From: an uncultured Muribaculaceae bacterium | Lineage (GTDB): Bacteria > Bacteroidota > Bacteroidia > Bacteroidales > Muribaculaceae | Direction: 5' to 3' | DNA: 64,000 nucleotides | Assembly: GCA_910584055.1 (NCBI GenBank) | Contig: CAJTZS010000002.1 | Span: forward strand, 62,001 to 126,000 | Shown: piece by piece, positions 34,575 to 44,347 of the stretch | Layout of the letters: each line of letters begins with the position of its first letter | Position numbering within the stretch: position 1 is the first letter of the stretch | The notes under the pieces: generated by a model | What the model was told of the DNA's origin: nothing | The model's database searches: none | What the model saw: the letters and a program-made list of their open reading frames with translations, nothing else | Program-made: the position numbers and the translations under genes

Positions 34575-35312
34575 TCAGGATAGCAAAAATTCAACCTCCT
34601 TGAAAGCATATTTCCTGACTTCGCCTGTCTCAGTGTTTTCAACTTCAAGAAATCCCAATGGCTCAACCCCCCGAATTATTCCCAGATAGGTTTGCCCTGA
34701 ATCCCGATCGCGGAAGGGATAAGGCTTGCCATCAAAACGCCACATGCTTTTCTGAAATTCATCATGGATATCCCTCCTGCCTTCAGCAGTGGATATTGCA
34801 TCCAAGCGGCTTTCAAGTATCGAAACATATCTTTCCAGCAACGGTTCCAGAGAAAGCTCGGCACCTATCAGCTGAATCACAGACACCGGATTCGGAGCAT
34901 CGCTGACAAATTCCCGCTGATTGATGTTGATGCCAACGCCGGCAATAGTGCGGGAAAGATCGAACCCCATAACAGAATGCTCTATCAAGATCCCGCAGAT
35001 CTTTTTATCGCCGACATAAATATCGTTGGGCCATTTCACAGTTGCTTCCAATCCTAATTCCGACAGCAGATCAGTCACGGCAAGAGCCACTGCCTCGCTT
35101 ATCGCAAACTGATCGCGAGCCGCAAATCCCTGAGGTTTCCACATCACGGAGAATGTAAGATTTTTATTGGGTTCCGATTCCCAAGAATTCCCTTTCTGCC
35201 CTCTCCCGGCTGTCTGCGCGCGAGTTGCCACAACAACCCCATTCGTATCAAGTGGGAGAGAACCAACATGGGTGTTGGTTGATTGGCATTCATCTATCCA
35301 GATTATATTCAT
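34575..35312 (-). CDS. birA: Biotin-acetyl-CoA-carboxylase ligase
   Basis: This 245-residue monofunctional biotin protein ligase lacks the N-terminal helix-turn-helix of E. coli BirA. The biotinyl-AMP binding loop GRGQKGNSWESEPNKN and KWPNDIYVGDKKICGIL are present, with a small C-terminal domain. It attaches biotin to the carboxyl carrier protein. It starts 5 bp after the tsaE stop and is followed by the flippase-like gene, forming an operon. Confidence 0.95.
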   Translation of the reverse strand: MNIIWIDECQSTNTHVGSLPLDTNGVVVATRAQTAGRGQKGNSWESEPNKNLTFSVMWKPQGFAARDQFAISEAVALAVTDLLSELGLEATVKWPNDIYVGDKKICGILIEHSVMGFDLSRTIAGVGININQREFVSDAPNPVSVIQLIGAELSLEPLLERYVSILESRLDAISTAEGRRDIHDEFQKSMWRFDGKPYPFRDRDSGQTYLGIIRGVEPLGFLEVENTETGEVRKYAFKEVEFLLS

Positions 35313-35317
35313 AGCGG

Positions 35318-35752
35318 CTAAGAAAAAGTTAGCATTCGTGAATTATCGGGAAGAACCTCAATATTTACATCCACAATATCATCCGGAAGGAAATCCAGGG
35401 CGTTACCGGGCCATTCTATCAGGCACACCGCTCCTGAATCCCAATAATCATCGAGTCCCATATCCAGCAGTTCCTCCGCTGTTTCTACCCTGTAGAAATC
35501 AAAGTGATAGATACGGTCAGAACCGGCAGATGCGACAGCATCCGGCGCAACGGCATACTCATTCACAATGCTGAAAGTAGGACTTGATGCCTCGTCAACT
35601 GAGCCAAGCTCCTCACAAAGCGCAGAAATGAAAGTGGTTTTCCCTCCACCCATAGGAGCATGAAAAGCGAAGTGCCGCCGATCTCCCATTGTTTCCACAA
35701 ATTCCTTCGCTGCGCGTGGAAGATCTTCAATATTTTGAATTTTAATATTCAT
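35318..35752 (-). CDS. tsaE: tRNA threonylcarbamoyladenosine protein TsaE
   Basis: The 144-residue ATPase has a P-loop APMGGGKTTFISALCEELG near residue 33, the SSPTFSIVNEY switch, and a YHFDFYR block. Together these diagnose TsaE (YjeE), which with TsaB, TsaC and TsaD makes t6A37 in tRNA. The glycine-rich loop reads GGGKTT where GAGKTT is more usual. It is the first gene of the leftward operon with birA, divergent from the carboxynorspermidine gene. Confidence 0.95.
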   Translation of the reverse strand: MNIKIQNIEDLPRAAKEFVETMGDRRHFAFHAPMGGGKTTFISALCEELGSVDEASSPTFSIVNEYAVAPDAVASAGSDRIYHFDFYRVETAEELLDMGLDDYWDSGAVCLIEWPGNALDFLPDDIVDVNIEVLPDNSRMLTFS

Positions 35753-35789
35753 TATACCAAATTTTACGCGAAGTTAATCATTTATTTAT

Positions 35790-35797
35790 TATATTTG
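35790..35797 (+). promoter_or_regulatory. Promoter -7 element of the carboxynorspermidine gene
   Basis: TATATTTG, a perfect TAnnTTTG, lies 29 nt before the start at 35827 in the 74-bp divergent gap. Confidence 0.6.
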
Positions 35798-35826
35798 CAC
35801 CAAACATATCAAGTAAATTAGAAAAA

Positions 35827-37023
35827 ATGGGAAAAGTCCTTATAATCGGTGCAGGAGGTGTCGGCACAGTCGTTGCCCATAAATGCGCCCAGAATCCGGA
35901 AGTATTTAACGAAATCGTATTGGCTTCCCGCACAAAGTCGAAATGCGACAAGATCGCTGCCGAAATCGGAGCCAAGAACATTGTAACTGATCGCGTTGAC
36001 GCAGACTCTGTTGAAGAACTGGTAGAGCTTTTCAACCGTCATCATCCAGACATCTGTATCAATGTTGCCCTCCCCTATCAGGATCTTACCATCATGGAGG
36101 CTTGTCTGAAATGCGGAGTCAACTATCTTGACACCGCCAACTACGAGCCCAAGGATGAGGCTCATTTCGAATATTCATGGCAGTGGGCATATCGCAAACG
36201 TTTTGAAGAGGCAGGTCTGACCGCCATTCTTGGTTGCGGTTTCGATCCCGGAGTGTCGGCAGTATTCGTGGCATACGCAGCCAAACATCATTTCTCAGAG
36301 ATGCGTTATCTCGACATCGTAGACTGCAACGCCGGAAACCATGGCAAAGCTTTCGCCACCAACTTCAATCCGGAAATCAATATCCGCGAGATCACCCAGA
36401 AAGGGAAATACTGGGAAGATGGCAAATGGGTCGAGACCGAGAATCTCGAAATCCACAAGCCGCTCAACTATCCCAACATCGGTGAGCGCGAATCATATCT
36501 GCTTTATCACGAAGAGCTCGAAAGTCTCGTGCAGAATTTCCCGTCAATCCGCCGTGCACGTTTCTGGATGACATTCGGACAGGAATATCTCACACACCTC
36601 CGTGTGATTCAAGACATAGGCATGGCTCGCATCGATCCGGTGATGTACAACGGACAGGAGATCGTGCCCATTCAGTTCCTCAAAGCCGTGCTCCCCGACC
36701 CCGGATCGCTTGGAGAGAACTATACCGGCGAGACATCAATCGGCTGCCGTATAAGCGGTCTTGACAAAGAAGGCAACGATTCCACATATTATATCTACAA
36801 CAACTGCTCACACCAGGATGCATACAAAGAAACAGGCGCACAGGCTGTAAGCTACACCACCGGAGTTCCCGCAATGGTAGGCGCGTATATGTTCCTCACC
36901 GGGAAATGGGTGATGCCGGGTGTGCACAATGTAGAGGAATTCGATCCGGATCCATTCCTTGAGAAACTTGCCAAATCAGGACTTCCCTGGCACGTGATCA
37001 TCAACGAAGATCTTGAATTTTAA
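35827..37023 (+). CDS. Carboxynorspermidine dehydrogenase (saccharopine DH family)
   Basis: The 398-residue cytoplasmic oxidoreductase has an N-terminal Rossmann motif VLIIGAGGVGTVVAHKCA (residues 4-21), the LASRTKSKCDKIA block, DTANYEPKDEAHFEYSWQW and GCGFDPGVSAVFVAYAAKH. It fits the LYS9-like saccharopine dehydrogenase family. In gut Bacteroidales, members of this subfamily act as carboxynorspermidine/carboxyspermidine dehydrogenase in spermidine synthesis; assignment here is by similarity of motifs. No decarboxylase gene (nspC) is adjacent. The stop TAA is the first codon of a heptamer repeat array. Confidence 0.85.
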   Translation: MGKVLIIGAGGVGTVVAHKCAQNPEVFNEIVLASRTKSKCDKIAAEIGAKNIVTDRVDADSVEELVELFNRHHPDICINVALPYQDLTIMEACLKCGVNYLDTANYEPKDEAHFEYSWQWAYRKRFEEAGLTAILGCGFDPGVSAVFVAYAAKHHFSEMRYLDIVDCNAGNHGKAFATNFNPEINIREITQKGKYWEDGKWVETENLEIHKPLNYPNIGERESYLLYHEELESLVQNFPSIRRARFWMTFGQEYLTHLRVIQDIGMARIDPVMYNGQEIVPIQFLKAVLPDPGSLGENYTGETSIGCRISGLDKEGNDSTYYIYNNCSHQDAYKETGAQAVSYTTGVPAMVGAYMFLTGKWVMPGVHNVEEFDPDPFLEKLAKSGLPWHVIINEDLEF

Positions 37024-37098
37024 TGTTTAATGTGTAATGTTTAATGTGTAATGCAGATGCGATTCATTAAACATTCAACATTCAACATTTAACATTAT
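37021..37098. repeat. Heptamer repeat family B, copy 3
   Basis: Five left heptamers (TAATGTT, TAATGTG, TAATGTT, TAATGTG, TAATGCA) begin at the stop codon. They are mirrored by CATTAAA, CATTCAA, CATTCAA, CATTTAA and CATTATA, ending 5 nt before the GH31 start. Confidence 0.9.
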
Positions 37099-37103
37099 AA
37101 GAA

Positions 37104-39482
37104 ATGAAGAGAATAGTATCAATAGCGGCGGCAGGGGGAATCCTTGCCGCCTCGTCTATGGCGCTGACCATAAACTCAGATGCGCCGGTCAGCCGCGACG
37201 GCGACACGTATCTTATCAAAACAAGGAAAACAACCGTGGCGGTGACACCTGTCACCAACGACATTTTCCGCGTCACCACCATCCCTGCCGGAAAAACGGA
37301 ACTGACCATTCCCAAATCACAGTCCGCGATCCTCTCTCCTGGGGCAAATGAAGTAAGTTCATTCGTTTCTCCGGATGAATTTACCCTGGTAAGCCCCACG
37401 ACTGTGGTCAAGGTGAATCGTAAAAGCGGGAAAACCATATTCACTAACCTTGCAGGCGACACTCTCCTATCTGAAGCATCCGGTGTCAGCAACGCAGGAG
37501 TTGTGAAGCGTGCATCCTTCTCTCCAAACGGGAAAGAGAACTATTATGGTGCGGGGGAGCGTGGACATTCATTGCGTCTCAACGGGGATACACTGGTTAT
37601 GTTCAACCGCCAGAACTATGGTTACACAGCCGGAGATCCACGCATTTCGCAGATGGGTATCACTGTGCCATATTTCGCTTCGGACAAGGGTTACGGCATC
37701 CTTTTCGATGATTACAACGCCTCTTCGCTCCATCTCGGCGATTCAATCGTCTACACATCGGAAACTCCAAAACCACTTTCCTATTATTTCATCAACGGCA
37801 GCGGCTCACTTTCGGGCACGACATCAAACTATACTCTCCTGACCGGACGCCAGGACCTACCTCCATTCTGGGCATTGGGATATATAACCTCCAAATATGG
37901 TTACCACAATGAGAAAGAGGCGCTTGGTGCAGTGGATTCCTTAAAGACCCGGGGCTATTCCCTTGACGGTATCATCTTCGACCTTTATTGGTATGGAGTG
38001 GAGACAGACATGGGGAAACTTGCCTGGGACCCCAAGCAGTTCCCCAGCCATCGGGCAATGCTAGACTCTCTGAACGCCATGGGTGTAAACACTATCTTGA
38101 TTTCCCAACCTTACATAAACAAGAAAGGTGCAATTGATAATTACAATACCCTTGATTCCAAACGTATGCTTGCCCGCGATTCCAGAGGGAAGACACACGA
38201 TGTGACCACTTGGGTAGGTGATGCCGGAATGTTCGACATCTCGAATCCGGACACCAGAGAATGGCTTTGGAACCGTCTACGTTCCCTCACAGCCGAGGGT
38301 CTTGCGGGATGGTGGGGAGATCTCGGAGAGCCGGAGGTGCACCCTCTCTCGATCGTTCATGCCAATGGAGAGACAGCTTCTCAATATCACAATGTCTACG
38401 GCAACGAATGGAGTCGTCTAATCTACGAAGGATTGAGAAAGGATTTCCCTGACATGCGTCCCGTCCTCCTGATGCGCGGCGGCACTGCCGGACTGCAACG
38501 CTATTCCGTGTTCCCCTGGACTACGGACGTTTCGCGCTCATGGGGAGGGCTGCAGCCGCAGGTCAATCTGATGCTTAATTCCGGTTTGTCGGGTTTGGGA
38601 TATATGAGTTCCGATATAGGAGGCTTTGCCGTTGATCCGAGTCATCCTTATGATCCGGAGCTATATGTGCGCTGGCTTGAAATGGGCACCTTTACTCCGG
38701 TGCTCCGCACTCACGCGCAATATAAGCCGGAACCTTACCACTATCCTGCACAGGAAGAGATTACCAAACGTTTCATAAAGATGCGTTATGAATGGCTGCC
38801 TTATAACTATACGCTTGCTTACGAGAACGCGGCAAAGGGATTGCCTCTCGCCCGTCCGCTCAATTTCGATGGAGATGACAACGGCGACCGCTATGCGAAC
38901 GTTCAGGATGAATATCTCTGGGGAAGCGAAGTGTTAGTAGCGCCGGTGATGCAGAAAGGTGCGCGCTCTCGCAAGGTGTTTTTCCCACGCGGAGAGTGGA
39001 TCAACTGGAACAATCCGCGTCTACGCTATAATGGAGGCGCTACTGCAACGGTTGCTGCTCCTCTCGGCACGCTCCCACTCTTTGTCAAGGCTGGAAGTTT
39101 CATACCTCAGTACATGCAACCGATAAGCAACGTAAAGGAATATGATCCGGCGAAACTCACGGTGAAATATTTCCCGACCGACAAAGAAACATCATATACA
39201 CTTTTCGAAGATGACCGTAAAAATCCCGAATCTCTCTCCAAAGGCACTTACCGTCTCGTCACATTCAAGGGATGGAGAAACAAAGGGGAAACAAATGTCA
39301 TCATAAGATCCAACGGGGAATACGAAGGAATGCCTAAAACACAGACCATCTCACTGGAGATTGTCGGCGTAAAGGCACCCAAGAAAGTAACCGGTGGAGA
39401 ATGGAAATACGACCCTAAGACTCAGACTCTTCGCGTAGAGGTTGCTTTTTGCGGCGAGGACGCTTACGTATCGGTGGTTTAG
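37104..39482 (+). CDS. GH31 alpha-glucosidase-family enzyme
   Basis: This 792-residue exported enzyme has an N-terminal signal (MKRIVSIAAAGGILAASSMA), an N-terminal beta-sandwich, and the GH31 barrel. LDGIIFDLYWYG is strand 3, GWWGDLGEPEVHP carries the nucleophilic aspartate (WGDLGEPE), and FPWTTDVSRSW carries the acid/base aspartate. A late SSDIGGFA and C-terminal beta domains follow, including a DUF5110-like tail. GH31 members act on alpha-glucosidic or alpha-xylosidic bonds, and some are transglucosidases. The last 68 bp overlap the end of the convergent lpxB. It follows the carboxynorspermidine gene across a repeat-filled spacer. Confidence 0.94.
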   Translation: MKRIVSIAAAGGILAASSMALTINSDAPVSRDGDTYLIKTRKTTVAVTPVTNDIFRVTTIPAGKTELTIPKSQSAILSPGANEVSSFVSPDEFTLVSPTTVVKVNRKSGKTIFTNLAGDTLLSEASGVSNAGVVKRASFSPNGKENYYGAGERGHSLRLNGDTLVMFNRQNYGYTAGDPRISQMGITVPYFASDKGYGILFDDYNASSLHLGDSIVYTSETPKPLSYYFINGSGSLSGTTSNYTLLTGRQDLPPFWALGYITSKYGYHNEKEALGAVDSLKTRGYSLDGIIFDLYWYGVETDMGKLAWDPKQFPSHRAMLDSLNAMGVNTILISQPYINKKGAIDNYNTLDSKRMLARDSRGKTHDVTTWVGDAGMFDISNPDTREWLWNRLRSLTAEGLAGWWGDLGEPEVHPLSIVHANGETASQYHNVYGNEWSRLIYEGLRKDFPDMRPVLLMRGGTAGLQRYSVFPWTTDVSRSWGGLQPQVNLMLNSGLSGLGYMSSDIGGFAVDPSHPYDPELYVRWLEMGTFTPVLRTHAQYKPEPYHYPAQEEITKRFIKMRYEWLPYNYTLAYENAAKGLPLARPLNFDGDDNGDRYANVQDEYLWGSEVLVAPVMQKGARSRKVFFPRGEWINWNNPRLRYNGGATATVAAPLGTLPLFVKAGSFIPQYMQPISNVKEYDPAKLTVKYFPTDKETSYTLFEDDRKNPESLSKGTYRLVTFKGWRNKGETNVIIRSNGEYEGMPKTQTISLEIVGVKAPKKVTGGEWKYDPKTQTLRVEVAFCGEDAYVSVV

Positions 39483-40644
39483 GAGCATCCTCTGCAGGAG
39501 TCTCTGATTCCACCACACCCAAAGAATCAGTGATAAGCTCGGCAACATACTCCGAAGCAACGGAGTTGCCGAGCTTTCTTTGCATCGTGCGGTAACCGGC
39601 AATCTGCCATTCGCGGCGCGGCGAAGGCTGCAGGATGGGTGAAAGCTCACGCGCTATCGATTCCACGGTGCAATTGTGAACAAGGAGCTCCGGCACGATG
39701 CTGTTGCCAACAATCAGATTCGGCAAGGACACATATTTCACCTTTAGCAGCTTCTCCATTATCTTGTAAGACAGCTTCACGCCGTTGGCACGATATACCA
39801 CCACCTGCGGGGTGCCGATAAGCGCTGTTTCGAGGGTGGCGGTGCCGGATGTCACCACGGCAGCCTGCGAATATTTCAGCAATGTATGCGTCGAACCGAA
39901 CACAACCTTAAGCCCCGGATCCTGGGCAATCTCACGATAGAACTTCTCAGGCACAGCCGGAGCAGCCCCCACCACATACTGAAAATCATGAAACCGCTTG
40001 GCGGCGGCGATCATGAGCGGAAGATTGTTGCGTATCTCCCCCTTGCGCGAACCGGGCAGCAATGCTATTATCGGGCGCGGGTCATCGAGACCCTGACGTT
40101 CCATGAAATGTTTCTTCGGCGGGATGTGGCCTATGCTGTATGCGATTTCCTGCACGGAAGGGTTGCCGACATAAGTCACATCGTAATTGTGTTTCTTGAA
40201 AAAACCTACCTCAAACGGCAGGATGGAATACATACGGTCAACATATTTCTTGATTTTCTTGACACGCCATTCCTTCCACGCCCATACTTTGGGCGAAATG
40301 AAATAATGAACCGGAATGTGAAGCCCGTGTGCATATTTTGCCAACTTAAGATTGAAGCCCGGATAATCCACAAGAACAAGAGCATCCGGGCGGAAATCAC
40401 GCAGCAAAGACTTTGCCTGCTTGAGATTACGCAGAATCACAGGAAGTTTACGCAAAACTTCGCTGAATCCCATCACATTCATCTGATCATAATGAAGATC
40501 AGGAGCATGATCGGCAGCCTTTGCCATAAGATCTCCGCCAAAGAAATGGATCTCAGCGGCTTTGTCTATATTCTTTATGGATTTTATAACGTTCGCGGCA
40601 TGGAGGTCTCCGGATGCCTCGCCCGCAATTATCACATATTTCAT
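39415..40644 (-). CDS. lpxB: Lipid-A-disaccharide synthase
   Basis: The 409-residue GT19 enzyme shows IAGEASGDLHAANVI at the N-terminus, VDYPGFNLKLAK, YYFISPKVWAWKEWRVKKIK-like segment, LPGSRKGEIRNNLP and VTSGTATLETALIGTPQVVVYR. It condenses UDP-diacyl-glucosamine with lipid X at the inner membrane in lipid A synthesis. The C-terminus carries a very basic extension (KRPRRKKQPLREESES). It is encoded entirely in the stretch overlapping the GH31 gene, so the extension may have arisen by loss of an earlier stop. Confidence 0.96.
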   Translation of the reverse strand: MKYVIIAGEASGDLHAANVIKSIKNIDKAAEIHFFGGDLMAKAADHAPDLHYDQMNVMGFSEVLRKLPVILRNLKQAKSLLRDFRPDALVLVDYPGFNLKLAKYAHGLHIPVHYFISPKVWAWKEWRVKKIKKYVDRMYSILPFEVGFFKKHNYDVTYVGNPSVQEIAYSIGHIPPKKHFMERQGLDDPRPIIALLPGSRKGEIRNNLPLMIAAAKRFHDFQYVVGAAPAVPEKFYREIAQDPGLKVVFGSTHTLLKYSQAAVVTSGTATLETALIGTPQVVVYRANGVKLSYKIMEKLLKVKYVSLPNLIVGNSIVPELLVHNCTVESIARELSPILQPSPRREWQIAGYRTMQRKLGNSVASEYVAELITDSLGVVESETPAEDAPKPPIRKRPRRKKQPLREESES

Positions 40645-40721
40645 GGGTTATTTCTTTATTAGATGCTGCCTCGCGGCGGTTTTCTATAATATCAACGATG
40701 TTGAGGCGTTTTTAATATATT

Positions 40722-42161
40722 ATGAGGAAAGCTTTCTTAATTCTTATGACAATGGTCGGGTGGATTGGTTTAATCGCCACCTCTTGCATCAGCGATGCCG
40801 TGTCCACATCACCGACCGATATACTCACTTTTTCACGCGACACCGTGAATTTCGATACCGTCTTCACAGATCTCGGCACCCCCACGGCGCGACTTGTTGT
40901 TGCCAATCGTGCTAAAAAGGGGATTGTGATCTCATCCATACGGCTGAAGAATCCCGATTCAAATTTTCAAATAAACGTTGACGGCGTAAGCGGCAAAACC
41001 TTTCATGACGTGGAGATATGGAAAGAGGATTCAATCTTCATGTTCATTGAATGCTTCATACCCGAAACAGCAGGTAATGAACCATATCGAGTTGAGGATG
41101 AATTGGAGTTTGTGACCAACGGCGTAACGCAGACAGTTTTGCTGGAAGCCTACGGGCAGAACGTGACACGTCTGCGGGCAAAACAGATTTCAGAGGATAC
41201 CAGATTCACAGCAGAGCTTCCCTATGTTGTATTCGATTCGCTGGTGGTTGAAAAGAATGCCACTCTTAGAATCGATCCGGATGTGCGACTGCTTTTCCAC
41301 GACGGAGCGTCATTGATAATACATGGAAGAATCGAGGCTACCGGGGAGCCCGGAAAACTCGTGCAGATGCGCGGCGACCGTCTCGACAATGTGCTCCCGA
41401 ATGTGGGATATGATATTCTCGCCGGGCAGTGGGAAGGAATCAGAATTTCACGCGAATCCTTCAACAATCGTCTGGAATATGTAGACATGCGCTCCACCTC
41501 CGAGGGATTGCGCGTGGATTCATGCGGTGACACCACCCAAACAAAACTATTACTGCGCAATTCCTGGCTACACAATTCCCAAAGTCATGCATTAGAGGCA
41601 AAATACGCCAACATCGAAGCCTACGGGGTCTGCTTCTCCGAAGCGGCAGACGCAGTGGTGAGTCTCCACGGAGGCATCAACCGTTTCGTGCAGTGCACAA
41701 TCGCCAACAATTACCTTTTCGCCGCCATCTCAGAGCCGCTGCTCTGTCTATACCACTGTCTGCCGAAACATGCAGAAGAGGATACAGCCAATCCGAACCC
41801 GCTGATGACCGCAAGTTTCGAGAATTCGATAATCTACGGACTCGGCAAGGATCTCAATGAAGGAGATCTCACCGATTCTAACGTCTTCTTCCGTAACGTG
41901 TCACTGAAATCAGAAGGAAACAATGACGACAATTTCATCGATTGTCTCTGGGATTGTGACCCCCTCTTCCTTACCGACCGACCAATCTATTATTTCAATT
42001 ATCATGTAATGCCTGATTCGCCGGTGATTGGCGCGGGAAATCCGGGATTTGTCACCAATGAAACGCTGATCGATATCGACGGAGTCGATCGTCTCACCAT
42101 CACCCCAACGGGCGCGCCGGTGCTCGGGGCGTACGGGAAACCGGAAGAGCCGGAGGAATAG
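40722..42161 (+). CDS. Beta-helix lipoprotein of unknown function
   Basis: The 479-residue lipoprotein has a signal peptide ending in LIATSC (cysteine 22). An immunoglobulin-like segment (ILTFSRDTVNFDTVFTDLG...) follows, then from residue about 170 a right-handed beta-helix region with repeated short strands (LEYVDMRSTSEGLRV, ALEAKYANIEAYGVCF). It resembles widespread Bacteroidetes surface or periplasmic lipoproteins of unassigned role. No catalytic motif was seen. The gene is divergent from lpxB across 77 bp. Its stop TAG opens heptamer array C3. Confidence 0.8.
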   Translation: MRKAFLILMTMVGWIGLIATSCISDAVSTSPTDILTFSRDTVNFDTVFTDLGTPTARLVVANRAKKGIVISSIRLKNPDSNFQINVDGVSGKTFHDVEIWKEDSIFMFIECFIPETAGNEPYRVEDELEFVTNGVTQTVLLEAYGQNVTRLRAKQISEDTRFTAELPYVVFDSLVVEKNATLRIDPDVRLLFHDGASLIIHGRIEATGEPGKLVQMRGDRLDNVLPNVGYDILAGQWEGIRISRESFNNRLEYVDMRSTSEGLRVDSCGDTTQTKLLLRNSWLHNSQSHALEAKYANIEAYGVCFSEAADAVVSLHGGINRFVQCTIANNYLFAAISEPLLCLYHCLPKHAEEDTANPNPLMTASFENSIIYGLGKDLNEGDLTDSNVFFRNVSLKSEGNNDDNFIDCLWDCDPLFLTDRPIYYFNYHVMPDSPVIGAGNPGFVTNETLIDIDGVDRLTITPTGAPVLGAYGKPEEPEE

Positions 42162-42240
42162 GCTTTAGGCATTAGGCTTTAGGTCTTAGATTTTCGCAAC
42201 AAATTTCTAAAGCCTAAAACCTAAAACCTAATGCCTAAAA
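42159..42240. repeat. Heptamer repeat family C, copy 3
   Basis: Left heptamers TAGGCTT, TAGGCAT, TAGGCTT, TAGGTCT and TAGATTT begin at the stop codon. They are mirrored by CTAAAGC, CTAAAAC, CTAAAAC and CTAATGC. The two arms could fold into a long hairpin and may terminate transcription. Confidence 0.9.
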
Positions 42241-42243
42241 TTG

Positions 42244-42271
42244 TTGAAGAATATTTTTTTTGCTAATTTTG
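42244..42271 (+). promoter_or_regulatory. metG promoter
   Basis: TAATTTTG at 42264-42271 is a perfect -7 box, with TTG at 42244-42246 seventeen nt upstream as a possible -33. The metG ATG lies 33 nt downstream. Confidence 0.6.
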
Positions 42272-42304
42272 CATAATAATTGATAACAGAAAGATAAAAG
42301 ATAT

Positions 42305-44344
42305 ATGAAAGAATTCAAACGCACCCTTATAACGACAGCTCTCCCGTATGCAAACGGTCCGGTGCATATCGGACACCTTGCCGGTGTGTATGTCCCGGCT
42401 GACATTTATGCCCGCTACCTACGCCTCAAAGGTGAGGACGTTCTCCTTATCGGCGGCAGCGACGAGCATGGGGTCCCCATCACCATCAAGGCAAAGAAAG
42501 AGGGTGTGACACCGCAGGATATCGTCGACAGATATCACAACATCATCAAGGATTCTTTCGAAGGTCTCGGAATATCTTTCGATGTCTATGGCAGAACAAC
42601 TTCCGAAACACATCGCAAAACAGCTTCAGACTTCTTCCGTCGCCTCTATGAAAAAGGTGAGTTCGTAGAGAAAACATCCATGCAGCTCTACGATGAGCAG
42701 GCTGGTCAGTTCCTTGCCGACCGTTATGTGACAGGGACATGCCCCCATTGCGGCAACGAAAACGCCTACGGAGATCAGTGTGAGGCTTGCGGAACATCAC
42801 TCAATGCCACCGATCTCATCAACCCCAAATCCGCGATCACAGGCAATGTGCCGGTGCTAAAAGAAACTTCCCACTGGTATCTACCACTCGACAAATGGCA
42901 GAAACCTTTGGAGAAATGGATTCTTGAGGAACACAAGGAATGGAAACCAAACGTATACGGACAGTGTAAATCCTGGCTTGACATGGGTCTGCAGCCCCGT
43001 GCGGTGAGCCGAGACCTTGACTGGGGCATTCCGGTGCCGGTTGAGGGAGCAGACGGAAAGGTGCTTTATGTCTGGTTTGACGCTCCTATCGGCTATATCT
43101 CCAATACTATCGACCTCGTTGGCGATGACTATACAAAATGGTGGAAAGATCCCGAGACCCGCATGATTCATTTCATCGGCAAGGACAACATCGTGTTCCA
43201 CTGCATCGTGTTCCCTGCAATGTTGATGGCAGACGGAAGCTACAACCTTCCCGACAATGTTCCTGCCAATGAATTCCTCAATCTGGAAGACGACAAAATC
43301 TCTACTTCCCGCAACTGGGCGGTATGGCTTCATGAATATCTTGTCGACTTCCCCGGCAAGCAGGATGTTTTACGCTATGTACTCACGGCCAACGCTCCCG
43401 AAACCAAGGATAACAATTTCACATGGAAAGACTTCCAGGCTCGCAACAACTCCGAACTTGTTGCGATCCTCGGCAATTTCGTGAATCGTGCAATGGTGCT
43501 CGACCACAAATATTTTGGCGGAGAAGTGCCCGAACGCGGCGAACTCCAGCCTATAGATAAAGATGCGATACGCGAAATCGGGGAAGAAGTGAAACTTCTC
43601 AGCGATAATCTTGACAATTTCAAATTCCGCGAGGCTTTGAAAAATGCCATGGCTATCGCCCGCATCGGTAATAAATATCTTGCAGACACAGAGCCTTGGA
43701 AACTCTGGAAAACAGAGCCGGAGCGCGTAAAGACCATCCTTAATATTGCTATCCAGATATGCGCGAACCTTGCTGTAACTTTCGAGCCCTTCACTCCATT
43801 CATGAGCAAAGATCTCTGCAAAATGCTCGGTCTTGAAAAAATCGACTGGACAATGGCTGGTAAATTCGATCTTCTCCCCGCAGGTACAAAGATTGCCGAG
43901 CCACACCTCCTCTTCGAGAAAATCGAAGATGCTCCCATTGAGGCTCAGGTGCAGAAACTTCTTGACACCAAGAAAGCTAATGAAGCAGCCTCTTGGAAAC
44001 CAGAACCCGTTAAAGCCAACTGCTCATTCGAAGACTTCGAAAAAGTGGATATCCGCGTAGGGAAAGTGCTGGAATGCAGCAAAGTAAAGAAATCGAAGAA
44101 GCTCCTTCAATTCCTCATTGAAGACGGAATGGAGAAACGCACCATCCTTAGCGGCATCGCCCTTTCCTACGAAGATCCGAGTGTGCTCGTAGGGAAAGAG
44201 ATCTGCTTCATCGCCAACTTCGAACCACGCAAGATGATGGGCATCGAATCGCAGGGAATGATCCTCTCTGCAGTAAACAACGATGGCAAGCTGGTAGTGG
44301 TTGGTCCGACCGGACCGGTTGCCCCCGGCGCCAGCGTAGGCTAA
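42305..44344 (+). CDS. metG: Methionine-tRNA ligase
   Basis: This 679-residue enzyme carries the HIGH motif PVHIGHLAG, a zinc knuckle (CPHCGNENAYGDQCEACG, residues about 146-163) and KISTS as the KMSKS equivalent. It has an anticodon-binding helical domain and a C-terminal EMAP/Trbp111-like tRNA-binding domain (FEDFEKVDIRVGKVLECSKV) that allows dimerisation. It charges tRNA-Met. The start follows a good promoter. Three bases separate it from the next glycosyltransferase gene, which may be co-transcribed. Confidence 0.97.
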   Translation: MKEFKRTLITTALPYANGPVHIGHLAGVYVPADIYARYLRLKGEDVLLIGGSDEHGVPITIKAKKEGVTPQDIVDRYHNIIKDSFEGLGISFDVYGRTTSETHRKTASDFFRRLYEKGEFVEKTSMQLYDEQAGQFLADRYVTGTCPHCGNENAYGDQCEACGTSLNATDLINPKSAITGNVPVLKETSHWYLPLDKWQKPLEKWILEEHKEWKPNVYGQCKSWLDMGLQPRAVSRDLDWGIPVPVEGADGKVLYVWFDAPIGYISNTIDLVGDDYTKWWKDPETRMIHFIGKDNIVFHCIVFPAMLMADGSYNLPDNVPANEFLNLEDDKISTSRNWAVWLHEYLVDFPGKQDVLRYVLTANAPETKDNNFTWKDFQARNNSELVAILGNFVNRAMVLDHKYFGGEVPERGELQPIDKDAIREIGEEVKLLSDNLDNFKFREALKNAMAIARIGNKYLADTEPWKLWKTEPERVKTILNIAIQICANLAVTFEPFTPFMSKDLCKMLGLEKIDWTMAGKFDLLPAGTKIAEPHLLFEKIEDAPIEAQVQKLLDTKKANEAASWKPEPVKANCSFEDFEKVDIRVGKVLECSKVKKSKKLLQFLIEDGMEKRTILSGIALSYEDPSVLVGKEICFIANFEPRKMMGIESQGMILSAVNNDGKLVVVGPTGPVAPGASVG

Positions 44345-44347
44345 AAT

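Noticed and set aside
39886..40662. Open frame of 258 codons antisense to lpxB
   Set aside because: It is a shadow of a conserved gene with convincing lpxB motifs on the other strand.
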